Below, in pieces: positions 22,921 to 34,471 of a stretch of DNA of 64,000 bases. The notes below the pieces were generated by a model. It was given only the letters and a program-made list of their open reading frames with translations, was not told the DNA's origin and ran no database searches. Both the position numbers and the translations under genes were made by a program. The stretch spans positions 13,433,925 to 13,497,924 of the forward strand of contig OX235266.1 in the NCBI GenBank assembly GCA_944472135.2, in the 5' to 3' direction. The DNA comes from Trichobilharzia regenti. Taxonomy: Eukaryota; Platyhelminthes; Trematoda; Strigeidida; Schistosomatidae. Position 1 is the stretch's first letter; each line of letters begins with the position of its first letter.

Positions 22921-23350
22921 ATTGAAAATAATTTACTGAGTGGAAGAGAGAAGAGACGCTCACTAGTGTGGCTGACTTAAATTCTTCAGTCAATAGTATT
23001 AAACCGATAAGAATTAATCGCTTTTCTATCTCAAAAAAGAAACCACTCTATTTTATAGTATCAATTTTTTCTAAAGTTAAAATATGCTGTCAATATTTAA
23101 TGCAGAGTATCTAGGAGAAAGACGTCATTTCCCATTATGTAAGCTAACTGAATAAGAGAAAGAAATCAGAAAAAAGAATTGGAAATTTAAAGACAAGACG
23201 TAGAGTAACTTGAAAAAGATGCAAGATTATCTGCATAAATACGTGAGATATCATAAGTGAGAAAAATAGTAACTAACTCCCTTTTGACAACTCGTATTTA
23301 CTAACTTAAGTAACTGATCACATTTGTGAAGAAAAACAATCAATAAATGT
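22921..23350. other. non-repetitive gap with one candidate micro-exon
   Basis: No element recognised. It contains the 33-nt splice-bounded segment listed separately. Confidence 0.35.
23106..23138 (+). CDS. candidate 33-nt micro-exon
   Basis: Bounded by AATATTTAATGCAG on the left and GTAAGC on the right; 33 nt is a multiple of three. In phase 1 it reads EYLGERRHFPL, so it could follow the phase-1 exon at 4867. Short splice-bounded segments arise by chance, so this is tentative. Confidence 0.3.
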
Positions 23351-23354
23351 ATAT

Positions 23355-23765
23355 ATCACTTAGAGAACCATCAGCAAACCGCAAGAAAGTACTGGGCAGT
23401 AGTTTCCGTTGTCCTAGATCGGGACTCTTCAACACCCAAGCCATGGAGTTCAAATCCTGTACCTTCTGGTTACAAGGCGAGTGAGCTCATAGACTATTAG
23501 GCTACTGAGACACGATGTAATTGCCAGCCCATGAATTCTAATCTCTGCTTAATTCACGACATAGCGCAACCACTCAGCAATATCTTCTTCAATGAGTAAC
23601 TGTTTCACCTTAAACCAGCTGCACGCTACTGGTCACGGCTTCCTACTAGAAACCCAGGTTAACTGCCTAAATTATGCAAGGGGCTAGTGGTTGTCTAAAT
23701 GATGTCAGGTAATGCTGAAATCATCCGACCAATCAAAATATCACTGCAAAATCAATACTTGAAAA
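23355..23765. repeat. fold-back element, copy 5 (decayed)
   Basis: Left-arm ribozyme remnant GTTTCCGTTGTCCTAGATCG, minus-strand tRNA-like segment GTTCAAATCCTGTACC, central block CACGACATAGCGCAACCAC, and terminal GATGTCAGGTAATGCTGAAATC. Confidence 0.5.
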
Positions 23766-23809
23766 TATTTATGTATATTATGTCAGTCAGTTCTCTACTT
23801 CGGAGAGAT

Positions 23810-24240
23810 TTTGACAGTGTTCACCGTAAAGTAATTTAGAAACTAAGTCAACACTATGGGGTGTATTGCACAAAAGATTTATCAGTCTGATTCAGCAACT
23901 GTATGACAATACTAAATGACAATTGATCCATAAAAGAAAACCTAGTGTAGCCTCTGAACTGGAGGAAGAATTGAGACAACTATTATACCTTGAGCAGGCT
24001 GTCGAATGACACTGCGCTCAATGCAGACCATCCCTCTAGTGGAATCCCAGGTTGCAACTACGAGTAGGTCGTTAGTGCAAGGGCGACATAGCGGAGATCG
24101 TGTGGGTAGGAGGAGTTGAGAGATTATGCTCAATCGTTGATCAATCTAAAGAGGAGAGCATCAAGTAGAACAAAGTGAAGATATGTTGTTCAAGCCATAA
24201 GTTTTACCTCTAAACCCAAGGGATGAATCATAACATAATA
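23810..24240 (+). pseudogene. RTE LINE relic with internal deletion
   Basis: Begins with an RT palm remnant (TTTTGACAGTGTTCACCG, FDSVHRK) and jumps to the C-terminal coding end (GGAATCCCAGGTTGCAAC... GTGTGGGTAGGAGGAGTTGA) known from the RTE at 14.1 kb. Confidence 0.6.
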
Positions 24241-26100
24241 AATAACCAACTATCACCAACTGAATCTCTGTTTGTAGTGGACTGTGTCTTGCAGCAGGTT
24301 TTAGAAGTGAGAAGATTAAAAAACACCGACCGGGTAAGAAGACACTAGAAAATTAGGACTTCGTAGATGATTTATATTGTTTATCCCAAAAATTCTAAGA
24401 TCTTTAAACAAAAACCAACAAGATGCCAGGGAGGTAGGGAAGACAAAACTTCGAGTGTAAATAGCGAGACAACACTCACTATATGAAAAAGAGAAAACGT
24501 TCAGCGAAGAGACTCTTTTACACTGCGAATTCATTCTCATAGATGTACTAACGCGTTTATACATAACTATGTCTGTGTGTACATGATGTTTTCCAAGTTT
24601 AGATAATTAATCAGGTAAAACAAGAATGACCTAATATGGAAATGAGGTTAATCGGACAGCAACTAAAGTAAGATTGAGTAAGTAACTTAAATGACGTTTT
24701 GTAATTAACTAAAATGTTTCAACCTAGGTCAGGATAGCAGCAGAGGTAATTACAGGAAGAGACTTAGTAGTGATGAGGTAGATAATAATGCCATTTAAGT
24801 TAGGACTAAAAGTGAGCAGACAAATTGGATGACGAAACATAAATGACCAGAAACTGAGAGTTGATCAACTCGCTAACAGCGGTAATGAAGTGTAGAAATT
24901 AAATCGTGTAAGAGTAAGAGGACAGGAATGTTGAAAATGTAAAATATTACATTTGAAAACACAAAATAAGACTAATGAAGAGACAGAAAGAAATAGAATT
25001 TACCTGTTGGGTATTAAGATAGATTACGCCCATTGCAAGTGTAGTGATTGAACGAACTTCTTTTGTATGCAGAATTCATGGTTTAGCAAGTCAATTGCTA
25101 TTGCTTCTGTGGTTTTATATGTCAGTTTCATTGTTGTCGTACTTGAAACTGACGCTGTACTTAACTGTTTTTCTCCAGCCTTCTAATAACAAAAATTCTG
25201 GGTACAACATGAAGAGTAGCTACCCCTATTGGAAAGGTGGCCATATTGTCAACTTGACTGACTTAATTCAGTCTGCAGCAAAAAAAAGACCAGAGGCATT
25301 ACACTAGTTAATTGTGCAATAGAAGAGCAGATTTCGTTGGAGCACTGGGTTCCTCTTGCATCATAAACTAAACGCCGAAATAAGTGGGTTTTTCTACATC
25401 TGTTGAATATCATGGCATTCTCAATACTACAAACCCTTTTGACGATCCGCACAATAAGTAAAGGAAATGGCTTATCCATACATACTTTCGAATTTTTAGC
25501 GGAATCAGTGCTTTTTGCTGTTGAGAAACATGGCACGTCACTGAAATCATTTCCAACAGGTCATTGAAGATTTCTATCGGCATGAGTTCCTTTTCCTCAT
25601 TTCTTAAAGTCAAGTGATCTGCTGGACGGAAAAAAAGGGCAGCAAGGAACAATGACTACGAACCAACCAGGCATCTGTTGCCTAATTAGGCCGAACTTAT
25701 CACCGCTGCGGCCTACCTGAAATCATAATCATTTGGATAATAAGCAACATTCTTGTGAGAAATTGAAAATTGTTCTTGCAATATTTGTAAAAAAGGTAGA
25801 ATACCTTTTTACCATGTTCATTTTATAATCAATTTTTCACTCCAAATAAGTTTGGCTGTTCCTGATTGTCCGCTTCAAATTTATTCATGTACTTAATTTC
25901 TTGGATTACCACAAATTTGAAGTGGCTTGTTGAAGTCTAATTAAAAAACAAAAATAATCCACTGAACTGTCATCTAGGTGGATAATTTTCCTTTGTTCAT
26001 ACTTCATAAATCATTTTATTTTTCGAAAGCTTATTCACTAAAAGTTGTCTCCTTGAGGAATTAGTTCACTTTGTTGGCAAGTGTTAATCCAAAGTAACTA
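24241..26100. other. no supported gene
   Basis: Several open stretches (24316-24564 minus; 25044-25307 plus; 25249-25652 minus) lack recognisable domains. At 25188 a strong-looking acceptor (CTGTTTTTCTCCAG) precedes 43 open codons, but no compatible upstream exon phase is established. Confidence 0.35.
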
Positions 26101-26289
26101 GTAGCTAGCAATGAAAGTCGATTTTATTCAAGTGTTGGTTTGTATATTTTTTTTTATTCTACTAAGAGATTTCTCAGCATACCTTGCACTGACATATTTA
26201 CTAAATTCCAAGCTGAGGACTTTATTCTGCAATGCACTTCTAACACAAACTGGATCTTCACGTATTGGTTTTTTAAAAATGGATAATGT

Positions 26290-26693
26290 GCGACTGGATG
26301 TAGGACTTCATCATGAGCTGACAACTTGGAGTACTTGACAGCTGTTTTGGCAGCCCACTTTGAGACTCTTCATCAGTAGGCTATAGCAGGTTGAAGACGA
26401 GGCTGTCATTCGTTGAAGAAGACATTGCAAAATGGTTCTGCTATATCGTAAATTGTCCGAATTAGAATTCATTGAGCCATTGGATTGAGTCCCAGTGGCT
26501 CAATGGTTTATGAGATTGCCTTGTAACCAAAAGTTCCTGGGTTCTTCTTACTCAGTGGTTTAGGTGCGTACTGATGAAGAATCCCAAACTAGGCTGATGA
26601 AACAGCTTTCCAGTACTCCCAGGTGGTTTTCTAATGGGTTCTCTAACTGATGTTACCTCATGATGAAATCCTCCATCCAAATGAATTGGATCT
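26290..26693. repeat. fold-back element, copy 6
   Basis: Left terminus ATCATGAGCTGACAACTTGG, central block, plus-strand tRNA-like unit (about 26487-26565) and ribozyme-like segment 26568-26620 (CTGATGAAGAATCCC...GATGAAACAGC), right terminus GATGAAATCCTCC. Stem II and C3 are mutated. The CR1 element starts immediately after. Confidence 0.65.
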
Positions 26694-26694
26694 G

Positions 26695-29665
26695 TTGACA
26701 AAGTTTAAAATTCATAAAGCAGGAGTTTCCAAGTTCAGTGTCTTCCATTATATATCATAATACTGGGATCATATCACTTCAAGAAACATGGCTTCATGAT
26801 CTATATGATGACAATCTAGTGTATCTAAATAATTTCAAACTATTCAGACAAGATCGGTGTAGTTCCAGGAAGAAACGCGGTGGCGGTGTTGCCATCTTCA
26901 TCAATTCACAATGGTGTACGTCTAATAATGTATGTTTCAAATTCTCTAGTGATAATATTGACTGTCTCACCGTTAAGTGTCGACCTAGACATTTGTCTAA
27001 ATACAACTACATTTACATCTCGAACATGTATATTGCTCCTGGATGCAATTCCACAGAATTGTCTTTATTTGTGGATGAATTTACCTCCTTTGCTGCCACC
27101 TCCTTCGGAAATTCCTTGTCTATAGTTACTGGTGATTTTAATTCTAGTGACCACAGCTTCCTAATTTCACTTGGACACGATAATATTGTCAACTTCCCGA
27201 CCAGAATGGACAACACTCTTGACCTTGTTTTTACAAACGATGCAGGAATATTTGAAGCTCGAGAAAGAGCCCCACTACTAAATTCAGATCACTGTATCAT
27301 AAGAATATTGCCCAAAGTATATGGAAAGCAGCACAAAAGGGTCTTCTCATACCTTGGAAAGAAAACACAACACAGATGTTATTCCCATGACAACATACTG
27401 AACCTAAGGTCCATGTTAAAAGACACAAACTGGGATCTATTTACTGAACAAGCTCTTGATAACACAATTGCCAACATAACACATTATCTTAATTTCTGTC
27501 TTGATGTTTGTTGTCCAAAAGAGACAATCTTCTTAAAACTCGATCGCTTCTCCTCTTCTCAACTCAAAAAGCTCCGCCGTGAAAAAGAAAGGTTGTTCAA
27601 AATGAAAAACAAATCTGGTGTTAAGAGAATGAACACTTTGATTAAGCTTGAATTACAAAGATTGAATGCTCTCTATAACCAGAAGTTTCTTTCATGTAAA
27701 TCCCCATCAAATATGTGGAAGTTATTAAAGGAAATCACAGGTGGTAAGCAAATGTTGAATGATATTTCTGTAGATGTTAACATGCTAAATGAATCCTTCA
27801 TATGTATCCCAGCAAATGTTATGATTCCTAACTCAAATAGTGTAAACAATGACTGCTTCTCATGCTTAAACAAATACGATGTCCTCAAGTGTCTTCAATC
27901 TCTCAAGCCTACTCAGTCCCTCGGTCCTGATGGTGTTCCTGCTGTTATCCTTAAGGAGTGTGCCGACATCTTGTGTTCCCCGCTAACTGACATTTTCAAC
28001 GAATCGTTTTCCAAAAGTATTATACCTGAATCATGGAAAAACATCAAGATCGTTCCAGTGCCTAAATCTACAAGTGGACCTAATGTTAAGTTTAGACCCA
28101 TTTCAATTACCTCACCCTTTTTGAAAGTTATGGAAAGACTTATTTTACTTAATCTTGATCCCTCTTTAAAACCTTTCAACGACCCCAACCAGTTTGCTTA
28201 TAAACATAGTAGGAGTACGTTAGATGCCGCTGTCGTCCTCCACCATAGCATAGTCTCTAGTTTAGATAAAGGAGCTAAATACGTTCGCTGTGCCTTCCTT
28301 GATTACACATCTGCATTTGACTCTGTTCCCAGGTCTCTCTTGCTAAGTAAGCTTGCTGCAACACAGGCTGAAAGCTGGACAAATAAGTGGTTGCATTCCT
28401 ATTTTTCTGAAAGGAAGCAGTACACCGTCTACAATGGAAAATCCTCCACTACCTCACTTACTTTAGCTGGTGTTCCTCAAGGTGCTGTTCTTTCTCCCTT
28501 TCTGTTCTCGTTTTTCTTACATGACTTGCCTCATTCTGATGTAGCCACTTTTGTTAAATATGCCGATGACCTCTCGGTTTCTATGCCTGTCAACTCTCAG
28601 TCAGATTGTTTCAAATTAAATAGCTTTCTGTCGGAAATTAGTCAGTGGTCCTCTTCAAACGGACTTAAGCTTAATCCGTCTAAATGTCAGGTAGTCAATT
28701 TCACTTTCAGACGTAAATGTGACCTACAGCAACTAGTTAGCTCACATGGCCCCACTCTCATTGACGGCACAGAGGTTGAAAATACATCTTATGTCAAGTA
28801 CCTTGGGCTGAGTTTTTCCACCGATCTTTCCTGGTCTTCCCACATCTTGCTAGTTACTAGAAAAATGTTTCGCTTAACGTTCTACATTAGGAAATTTAGG
28901 CAGTCTGGTATAAGGCAGTCTTTGCTTTCTCAGTATGTAAATTCTTGTATTCTACCCATCCTCCTTTACTGCTCCCCATTAGTCTTTCATGGACTACTTA
29001 AGAAAGACTTTGCTTCGCTGAGAAGGGCACTAAAAGCTGTTAGTAGGGCAAGTGGGATATCGTTAAACCAACTGGTGAACACTATTGTAGATAGACATAT
29101 AATGTCATGTAAGAAACTAGCGAATACAATATTGTCGGACCCCGAGCATCCTCTCTATACGCATCTATCTCCCTGCATTTCATCTGGAAGAACTAGAAGC
29201 AGCTATAGGAGGCTATATGCTAGGACTACCAAATACAAAAACTCCACAATACCATATCTGGCACAGCTGTTATGTGATGAGAAATCCGTTAGGTATCACA
29301 CGATAAACTTACTGCGGCACTCTAACAAATAGTCTCATTAGTTTTTGTTTTCCTTTCCTCGTTACTACTACACTGTTGTTCTCATCTACTACCACACATC
29401 AACTTTATATTTCAAATCCTGTGGTGCATTGTTTGAAATGAAATACTCTACGCTGTTTTTTTTCTTAATTTTTAATATTTATTTATTTTATTTAATTATA
29501 ACTTATTTATTATATTTTTATTTATTTATCTTTGATTTTTAAAAATCTTATATAATTTATGAGGTAATTAGATGCAATATACTGTAATGCACGCTGAAAA
29601 TTCCATACCTGTACCACAAATACTGTTTGGAATAAAGCTGTTATTATTATTATTATTATTATTAA
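26695..29665 (+). mobile_element. CR1-like LINE, 5'-truncated, recent
   Basis: One long open frame (endonuclease plus RT) is followed by a 330-bp 3' UTR and a (TTA)n tail. The ORF1 region and the first endonuclease strand are missing, so it was truncated during insertion. The lack of any frame damage over 864 codons implies a young insertion. Its terminal 150 bp are repeated exactly at 30.15-30.30 kb and supply the tail of one SINE family. Confidence 0.85.
26738..29332 (+). CDS. CR1-like endonuclease-reverse transcriptase
   Basis: 864 codons to TAG. The frame extends upstream to about 26699 without an ATG; the first usable codon is GTG at 26738, so the natural start is missing. Endonuclease: GIISLQETWL (catalytic E), VTGDFNSSDH near residue 130, LDLVFTND and LLNSDHCII (S-D-H). 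RT: SLGPDGVPAVIL, KNIKIVPVPKS, FRPISITSPFLKVMERL, FLDYTSAFDSV (first Asp), GVPQGAVLSPFLFSFF, the active site KYADDLS, then LGLSFSTDLSW. Domain order and the C-terminal region fit CR1/SR1-type LINEs. All catalytic residues are intact, but with no promoter or 5' part it is probably dead on arrival unless expressed from outside. Confidence 0.88.
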   Translation: MSSIIYHNTGIISLQETWLHDLYDDNLVYLNNFKLFRQDRCSSRKKRGGGVAIFINSQWCTSNNVCFKFSSDNIDCLTVKCRPRHLSKYNYIYISNMYIAPGCNSTELSLFVDEFTSFAATSFGNSLSIVTGDFNSSDHSFLISLGHDNIVNFPTRMDNTLDLVFTNDAGIFEARERAPLLNSDHCIIRILPKVYGKQHKRVFSYLGKKTQHRCYSHDNILNLRSMLKDTNWDLFTEQALDNTIANITHYLNFCLDVCCPKETIFLKLDRFSSSQLKKLRREKERLFKMKNKSGVKRMNTLIKLELQRLNALYNQKFLSCKSPSNMWKLLKEITGGKQMLNDISVDVNMLNESFICIPANVMIPNSNSVNNDCFSCLNKYDVLKCLQSLKPTQSLGPDGVPAVILKECADILCSPLTDIFNESFSKSIIPESWKNIKIVPVPKSTSGPNVKFRPISITSPFLKVMERLILLNLDPSLKPFNDPNQFAYKHSRSTLDAAVVLHHSIVSSLDKGAKYVRCAFLDYTSAFDSVPRSLLLSKLAATQAESWTNKWLHSYFSERKQYTVYNGKSSTTSLTLAGVPQGAVLSPFLFSFFLHDLPHSDVATFVKYADDLSVSMPVNSQSDCFKLNSFLSEISQWSSSNGLKLNPSKCQVVNFTFRRKCDLQQLVSSHGPTLIDGTEVENTSYVKYLGLSFSTDLSWSSHILLVTRKMFRLTFYIRKFRQSGIRQSLLSQYVNSCILPILLYCSPLVFHGLLKKDFASLRRALKAVSRASGISLNQLVNTIVDRHIMSCKKLANTILSDPEHPLYTHLSPCISSGRTRSSYRRLYARTTKYKNSTIPYLAQLLCDEKSVRYHTINLLRHSNK

Positions 29666-29689
29666 ACGATTGGCTCTCGACTGTTGGTT

Positions 29690-30140
29690 TGTTCTCAGCC
29701 ACAGTTTACCTGTTACTAATTTTTTCTGATCGTTTGATTTTCAGTATGAAGGTAAAGAAATAGGCAACCATTAATAAAAATCTGTAACTTGTTGGAAATC
29801 CTTTAAGTGACACACTGATCAATTTTATGACCCACATAGAAGGCTTAACTTGATATTGGATGTTGAAATTGTTAATCTGGTTTCTTATGTTAAGTGTAGG
29901 AGACTTCCAAACTGGTTTCATCTTGATGAAGGCGTATCTTGCCTTTTCGATTATCACCGACTTTAAAATCTTCACTAGTTCCTATTGCCTGTAGTTAAAG
30001 CGGTGCTTCCTAGATAAATGAAGCAGGTGACCTCTGTTAAATCTCTCTCGTTGGTGGTGATTGCTGCTGGTTGTTGTTGTTGATGTTTTTGTTGGCACGT
30101 GGTTATCTTTATTACCTAGAGTTCTGCCTTCGTTGCCTAG
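29690..30140 (-). pseudogene. RTE LINE relic
   Basis: The minus strand carries IEKARYAFIKMKPVWKSPTL (RTE C-terminal block) and, closer to 30.1 kb, the TCACCACCAACGAGAGAGAT region that aligns to 13.62 kb of the RTE. Several frameshifts. Confidence 0.6.
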
Positions 30141-30149
30141 CACTAATTT

Positions 30150-30303
30150 ATTTTATTTTTATTTATTTATCTTTGATTTTTAAAAATCTTATATAATTTA
30201 TGAGGTAATTAGATGCAATATACTGTAATGCACGCTGAAAATTCCATACCTGTACCACAAATACTGTTTGGAATAAAGCTGTTATTATTATTATTATTAT
30301 TAA
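30150..30303 (+). mobile_element. CR1 3' end fragment, exact copy
   Basis: Matches 29512-29665 without visible difference, including the (TTA)n tail. A severely truncated second insertion or a local copy. Confidence 0.75.
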
Positions 30304-30539
30304 TTTGTCTGAATGTGAAACATGTTCAGGTAATGATCCCGCATTTATTCCCTGATTGACAGGCACCTGCACACTTGTCAAATATCAACAATCGTTTGAG
30401 ACACTTTTGCAGTTATGAGTAGCTTTCAGCTATTCCCTCAGGTAAAAAGAGAAGAGCATTTTCGACTTTAGTTAGTCAATTAGACATCACATACTACATT
30501 TCTTATGGTGAAATATACTTCAAAATCTATGGAATTAAA

Positions 30540-30790
30540 TGGGGTCAATACTTACTAATCTTCACTCCCCAACACCTTGTTACAATTTTGATTATTCATC
30601 GCATTTTAGAAACATATTGATGATTTAAATAGTAACCCTACATAAGTTTTATGTCTGTTAAATAATCCTTATGTATACAAACAAAAAATGATTATAAATA
30701 AATGTGATTGTACGTCTAAGTGAATGAATTCGCTGAACATTGTTGTTCTTATATTCATGTCTGGATGAGTATTTTCCGTGAATCAATTTG
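30540..30790 (+). repeat. PLE terminal repeat
   Basis: Aligns with 9.0-9.23 kb (TTATTCATC...CATTTTAGAAACAT, CTAAGTGAATGAATTCGC). Confidence 0.5.
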
Positions 30791-31059
30791 GTGTCTATAA
30801 ATTCAGCTTAGGAACAGTTCTTTGGTGTAAATACGGCAAGCGCTGTGGAAGTTAGAAGCATAGACACCTGTATTCACACACAGAGCATCTTGACCACCCC
30901 TTGACACTCTTCATCTTCTGGGATAATTTACAAGTTATGATTTCGTGAATGCTGTGATACCATATAACTCTTCAGTGCGAATTTTTGTCCTAAAAATAAT
31001 CATTCATAGTATTGTCATCACGCCTTTTACTGAGAAGCCTTCTATTTTTTTCATTTATG

Positions 31060-31980
31060 TATCGTTATCCAATTCCATATTAACTTATGTACTAACTGAC
31101 ACACTCACGAACATCCCCTCACACTTACCTAGCATTCGACACCTAACCTCAATATTGCTCAGCCTATTGCACCATTTAACATGAGAGATAGTAAGCAGGC
31201 ACTTTTGATCAAAGAAAGCTAGCCTATTCATGTCCTCCACTCTCAGTGGCCATGTCTCACTGAAAGCGATAAAGGAGGACGGAGCTGACTGCACACGCCT
31301 TTTGGTCGACAATCAGCCGGATATCATGACTACGTCAGAGATGCGTAAACTGGCATATGTAAAACTGGCCGTCTGTAATCGTGCTGATATTTCGTCAGCG
31401 ATCAACGCGTTGGGGCTGATGGTACTTCCCAAATGAGTGAAGTCGTCGTCGTTCTCTACCACTTTACTGCTTATTTCTAAACTAGTAGTCAGTGTAGTCC
31501 GGTCGTGTAACATCGTCTTACATTTGGTGGCAGTGAATCGTATGCCAAACATTCGTAGATTGCAACTCAAGGTGTTCATAAAACTCAGCATTTTGTCAGC
31601 GTCTTCACCAAGAAGGACTATATCAATTGCATATTCTAAATCAATGAGATTATTCTCTGATGGTAACAGTTCACTCCGTGAGTCGCTGAAGTCAGCAGTT
31701 AGAGTTAATTGCTTCAGTACATCTATGATGAAATTGAATAGAAATGGGGGGTAATGAGCATACCTGTCGGACACCACTAGCTGTCAGCACTTCAGGTGAC
31801 AACTCGCCGTAAGCTCTCTCCTGGCTGCATGAATCTGTAATAGAGTGCATTGATCAGTGCAATGTATTTTGTCGGCATTCCCTTCATAGACAAACATCGC
31901 CATAGTACCTCTTGGTCAACGGAATCGAATGCTGCCTTTAGGTCAGGAAATATAACGGCTGTCACGCATGCACCGCTTGG
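31060..31980 (-). pseudogene. LINE reverse-transcriptase relic, second RTE-like lineage
   Basis: From 31980 downward: DLKAAFDSVDQEVLWRCLS (palm), PPFLFNFIIDVL, LEYAIDIVLLGEDADKM (the FADD box changed to YAID, so catalytically dead), FTHLGSTISPN and ETWPLRVEDMNRL. The pieces are in two or three frames. It is clearly divergent from the RTE at 11 kb. Confidence 0.75.
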
Positions 31981-32174
31981 TCACAAAAGTGTAGTAAATG
32001 TCACATTTGTGATTTTTCAGTGTATTAGAAATCATCAAAGCTTATCATTGAAGTCAGGTTGGTGACTCAGCATCACACTTAGGAACTATCAGTTCCTAAT
32101 TTTTTGGATCAACAGATGCTAATACACAAGAAATGGTTGTAAGAGGCTATGTCTGTAGGCTTCATGCTTTCTAG

Positions 32175-32386
32175 AAGCTGGAGCTCGGTTGAAAAAACCA
32201 CTTCGGTTAATCTACAGTGCGATTTTATGTATATTTTTACGTGGATGTCTCAAAAGTAATCTATTAAGAAATACTCCCATAGAACTCTTGGATTACTTGG
32301 AACTTGATGATGACTCAATTTCCATGAAGGCGATAATTCTTCACGATAACAAACATACTTTGCCTGATATGAAAATAAAGCTTTAA
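32175..32386 (+). CDS. possible terminal exon of a plus-strand gene
   Basis: Preceded by GCTTCATGCTTTCTAG, a plausible acceptor. In phase 1 it stays open for 69 codons to TAA, including LRLIYSAILCIFLRGCL (hydrophobic) and an acidic stretch YLELDDDSI. The phase fits the exons at 4867 and 23106. No family recognised; it could equally be chance or a separate gene. Confidence 0.3.
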
Positions 32387-32639
32387 AGTCTGAAGATGAA
32401 ATTAGAATAGATAATATTCACTGAGTTCTTCTGATTAAAATATCATGGTGACGCAGAAGTTTTAATTTTCAAATATACAAATTAGTGAACGTACTTTACT
32501 GAACATTTTGCAAGCATTTGAATCCACCCGCCTATTGCTAATATTTAAAAAGTTCTTTATATGTTGATCGTGGGGAATTTCCTCGGTTGGAATCATGCAT
32601 TGGCTCAGAATTTTATTTTGCCAATCAGTCACCACCTAT

Positions 32640-33010
32640 TATTATTTTTGTTCTCTTGCCTTCCGAATGGAACCTAGGGCTTCTACAACGCATCGTCATT
32701 CTCTTCTATTTTCTGCCATCCTCTTCAGCTGAGTCTACAAATGCCGAAAATCTCTCATCACCTCCTACACACACTATCTCCCCGATGTTACTGTCACGCC
32801 AGAGTCTCACTCTTCGCTTCCCATTGAGATTAAACTCGAACGATGGCGTGAATTGCTCTAGACGTCATTCAATGGCCTCCTAATATATGCCCGATCCATC
32901 TCCGATTTCTTCTACATGTTTGTTGTGCAATTGACTATCATCTGTTTGTTTTTTCCCAGACAGAGTTTCTTGTTGTAAATTCTTTCTGGCCGGCTGACCG
33001 TTTGATTTTC
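32640..33010 (-). pseudogene. RTE-like 3' relic
   Basis: CTTCCGAATGGAACCTAGGG... resembles the coding end plus tail of RTE elements read in reverse, comparable to 50.6-51.0 kb. No open frame. Confidence 0.35.
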
Positions 33011-33079
33011 AGGATAAGGACGAGACAGCTGTTAAATTCTTTTTGAATTGCTCCATCATGACCCATATGTAAGGTATCC

Positions 33080-33200
33080 GGAATAAAAAGAAAAATTTTC
33101 TTTTCGACGAAATCATCAACTAGGCTGTACATTTGTTTATTTATAATAAAATGGGTGGAAAAGTTACATATTAATTTCCGGTCAAAGGTCAGAGTAAAAG
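33080..33200 (+). repeat. dispersed repeat, inverted copy at 42.24-42.38 kb
   Basis: CTTTTCGACGAAATCATCAA, TAGGCTGTACATT and AAAATGGGTGG blocks occur in reverse complement at 42240-42380. Nature unknown. Confidence 0.5.
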
Positions 33201-33889
33201 AAATTTTTTTCGACGAAATCGTCAACCTGGTCCACCGAGGGAAAGGGTTTTCGCGTCGTTGCGCCACAGGATGATACTTCATGTCAGTCTCGTCTCATAA
33301 AAGACAGGGATGGGTGTGCTCGGTTCTCCTAAAAACCAGTACTTAGTCAACGAGTGTGTCATTATGTGAATTACGTACAGCCTAGTTGAGCATTCCAAAT
33401 TGCTTTCTTTACCGGGTTTGCAACATATTCAAACTAAGAAGTTTCTTAGGCTTCATCAGAAGTCATTTGAAAAGGCGAAGGGGTAATCCTGAACATAATC
33501 AATGCATTACCTATGTTTTTCCAATAAGCGATCTTGAAAATTTATAAAGGAATAACTTTCAGATGTTCAATTTATTATAGTATGATGTTCGTCAGGTCTT
33601 CTGAGAAATTGTGACTTCTGGGTTTCACCAAGTCAGGTGGTGACTGTATACACACGAATGTAATTTAATGGTATTACTGTACTATCACAAAATCTGAAAT
33701 AAATTAGAAAACACATGTGAGTGAATAGTAAACACATTCGTTGACACCATTTCCTGATACCTCTTGGTTCCATCGCTGGATGAGTTATGTTTGTGTGCGT
33801 GTATTACTGAAGGGCTTCAAACTATGTCACTAGTCACAAAGCTTCTTTCCAAATTGATATCCGTCTGGAATATGCATAACTTCAGGCAG

Positions 33890-34235
33890 TTAACCTGAGG
33901 TTCTGTTGGGAACCAATGACCAGTAGAATACAGCAGGTTAGGTACCGAGACAGTAACTCATTAAAGAAGACATTGAGAAGTGGTCGCACTGTGTTATGAA
34001 TTTGCAGAAGTTATAATTCATGGCCATTGGATAGTAGTCTGAGTGGTTCAATAGTCTACGAGGCCGCACGACTTGTAACTAGAAGATCCTGGGTTCAAAA
34101 CCATGTGGTATGGGTGGGTACTGCTGAAGAGTCCCGAAAGAGGCTGACGCGACTGCTAACCAGTACTCCTAGGTTTTCTAGTAGTTGTCTTACTGATTTC
34201 AGCTCATGGTGAAATCCTTACAACCAACCAAACAA
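33890..34235 (+). repeat. fold-back element, copy 7 (right half)
   Basis: Central block, tRNA-like unit (34027-34110) and ribozyme-like unit (about 34117-34170). The core CTGAAGA and stem II are kept, but the GAAA box reads GCGA, so it should be inactive. Right terminus GGTGAAATCC. Confidence 0.6.
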
Positions 34236-34285
34236 AATATCCTGCGAAAGGAATACATGAGAAGGAAGTTTGTATGACAAAATTA

Positions 34286-34291
34286 TTTATT
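34286..34291 (-). terminator. poly(A) signal of MEG unit 1
   Basis: AATAAA on the minus strand about 150 nt after the stop; a matching signal lies after the unit 2 stop. Confidence 0.5.
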
Positions 34292-34440
34292 TAATTATTA
34301 GTTCGTGAAGAATTACAATTGAGTAGAAACAGGACATCATTGATAAAAAGCAAATCATTAACTCAAAGCATTTCCAGTTTGTTTGCTAATTCATGGTCAA
34401 GTTATCCGCCATTTAAAATGGCATTTACTTGCCATTTGAA

Positions 34441-34471
34441 TCAATTCTCTCTCATCCCCAAATAACCACCA
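34441..34471 (-). CDS. MEG unit 1 terminal coding exon
   Basis: Acceptor CATTTTCCACAG with a good pyrimidine tract. Phase 2 in; GGYLGMREN then TGA, at the same aligned position as the unit 2 stop. Confidence 0.6.

Noticed and set aside
24660..24677. 18-nt micro-exon before GTAAGT
   Set aside because: Acceptor lacks a pyrimidine tract and the segment itself contains another GTAAGA; not distinguishable from chance.
25189..25320. Terminal exon of the plus-strand gene (YPYWKGGHIVNLTDLIQSAA)
   Set aside because: The acceptor is good but it is open in phase 0, incompatible with the phase-1 exons at 4867 and 23106; no linking exon found. Kept only as a possibility.
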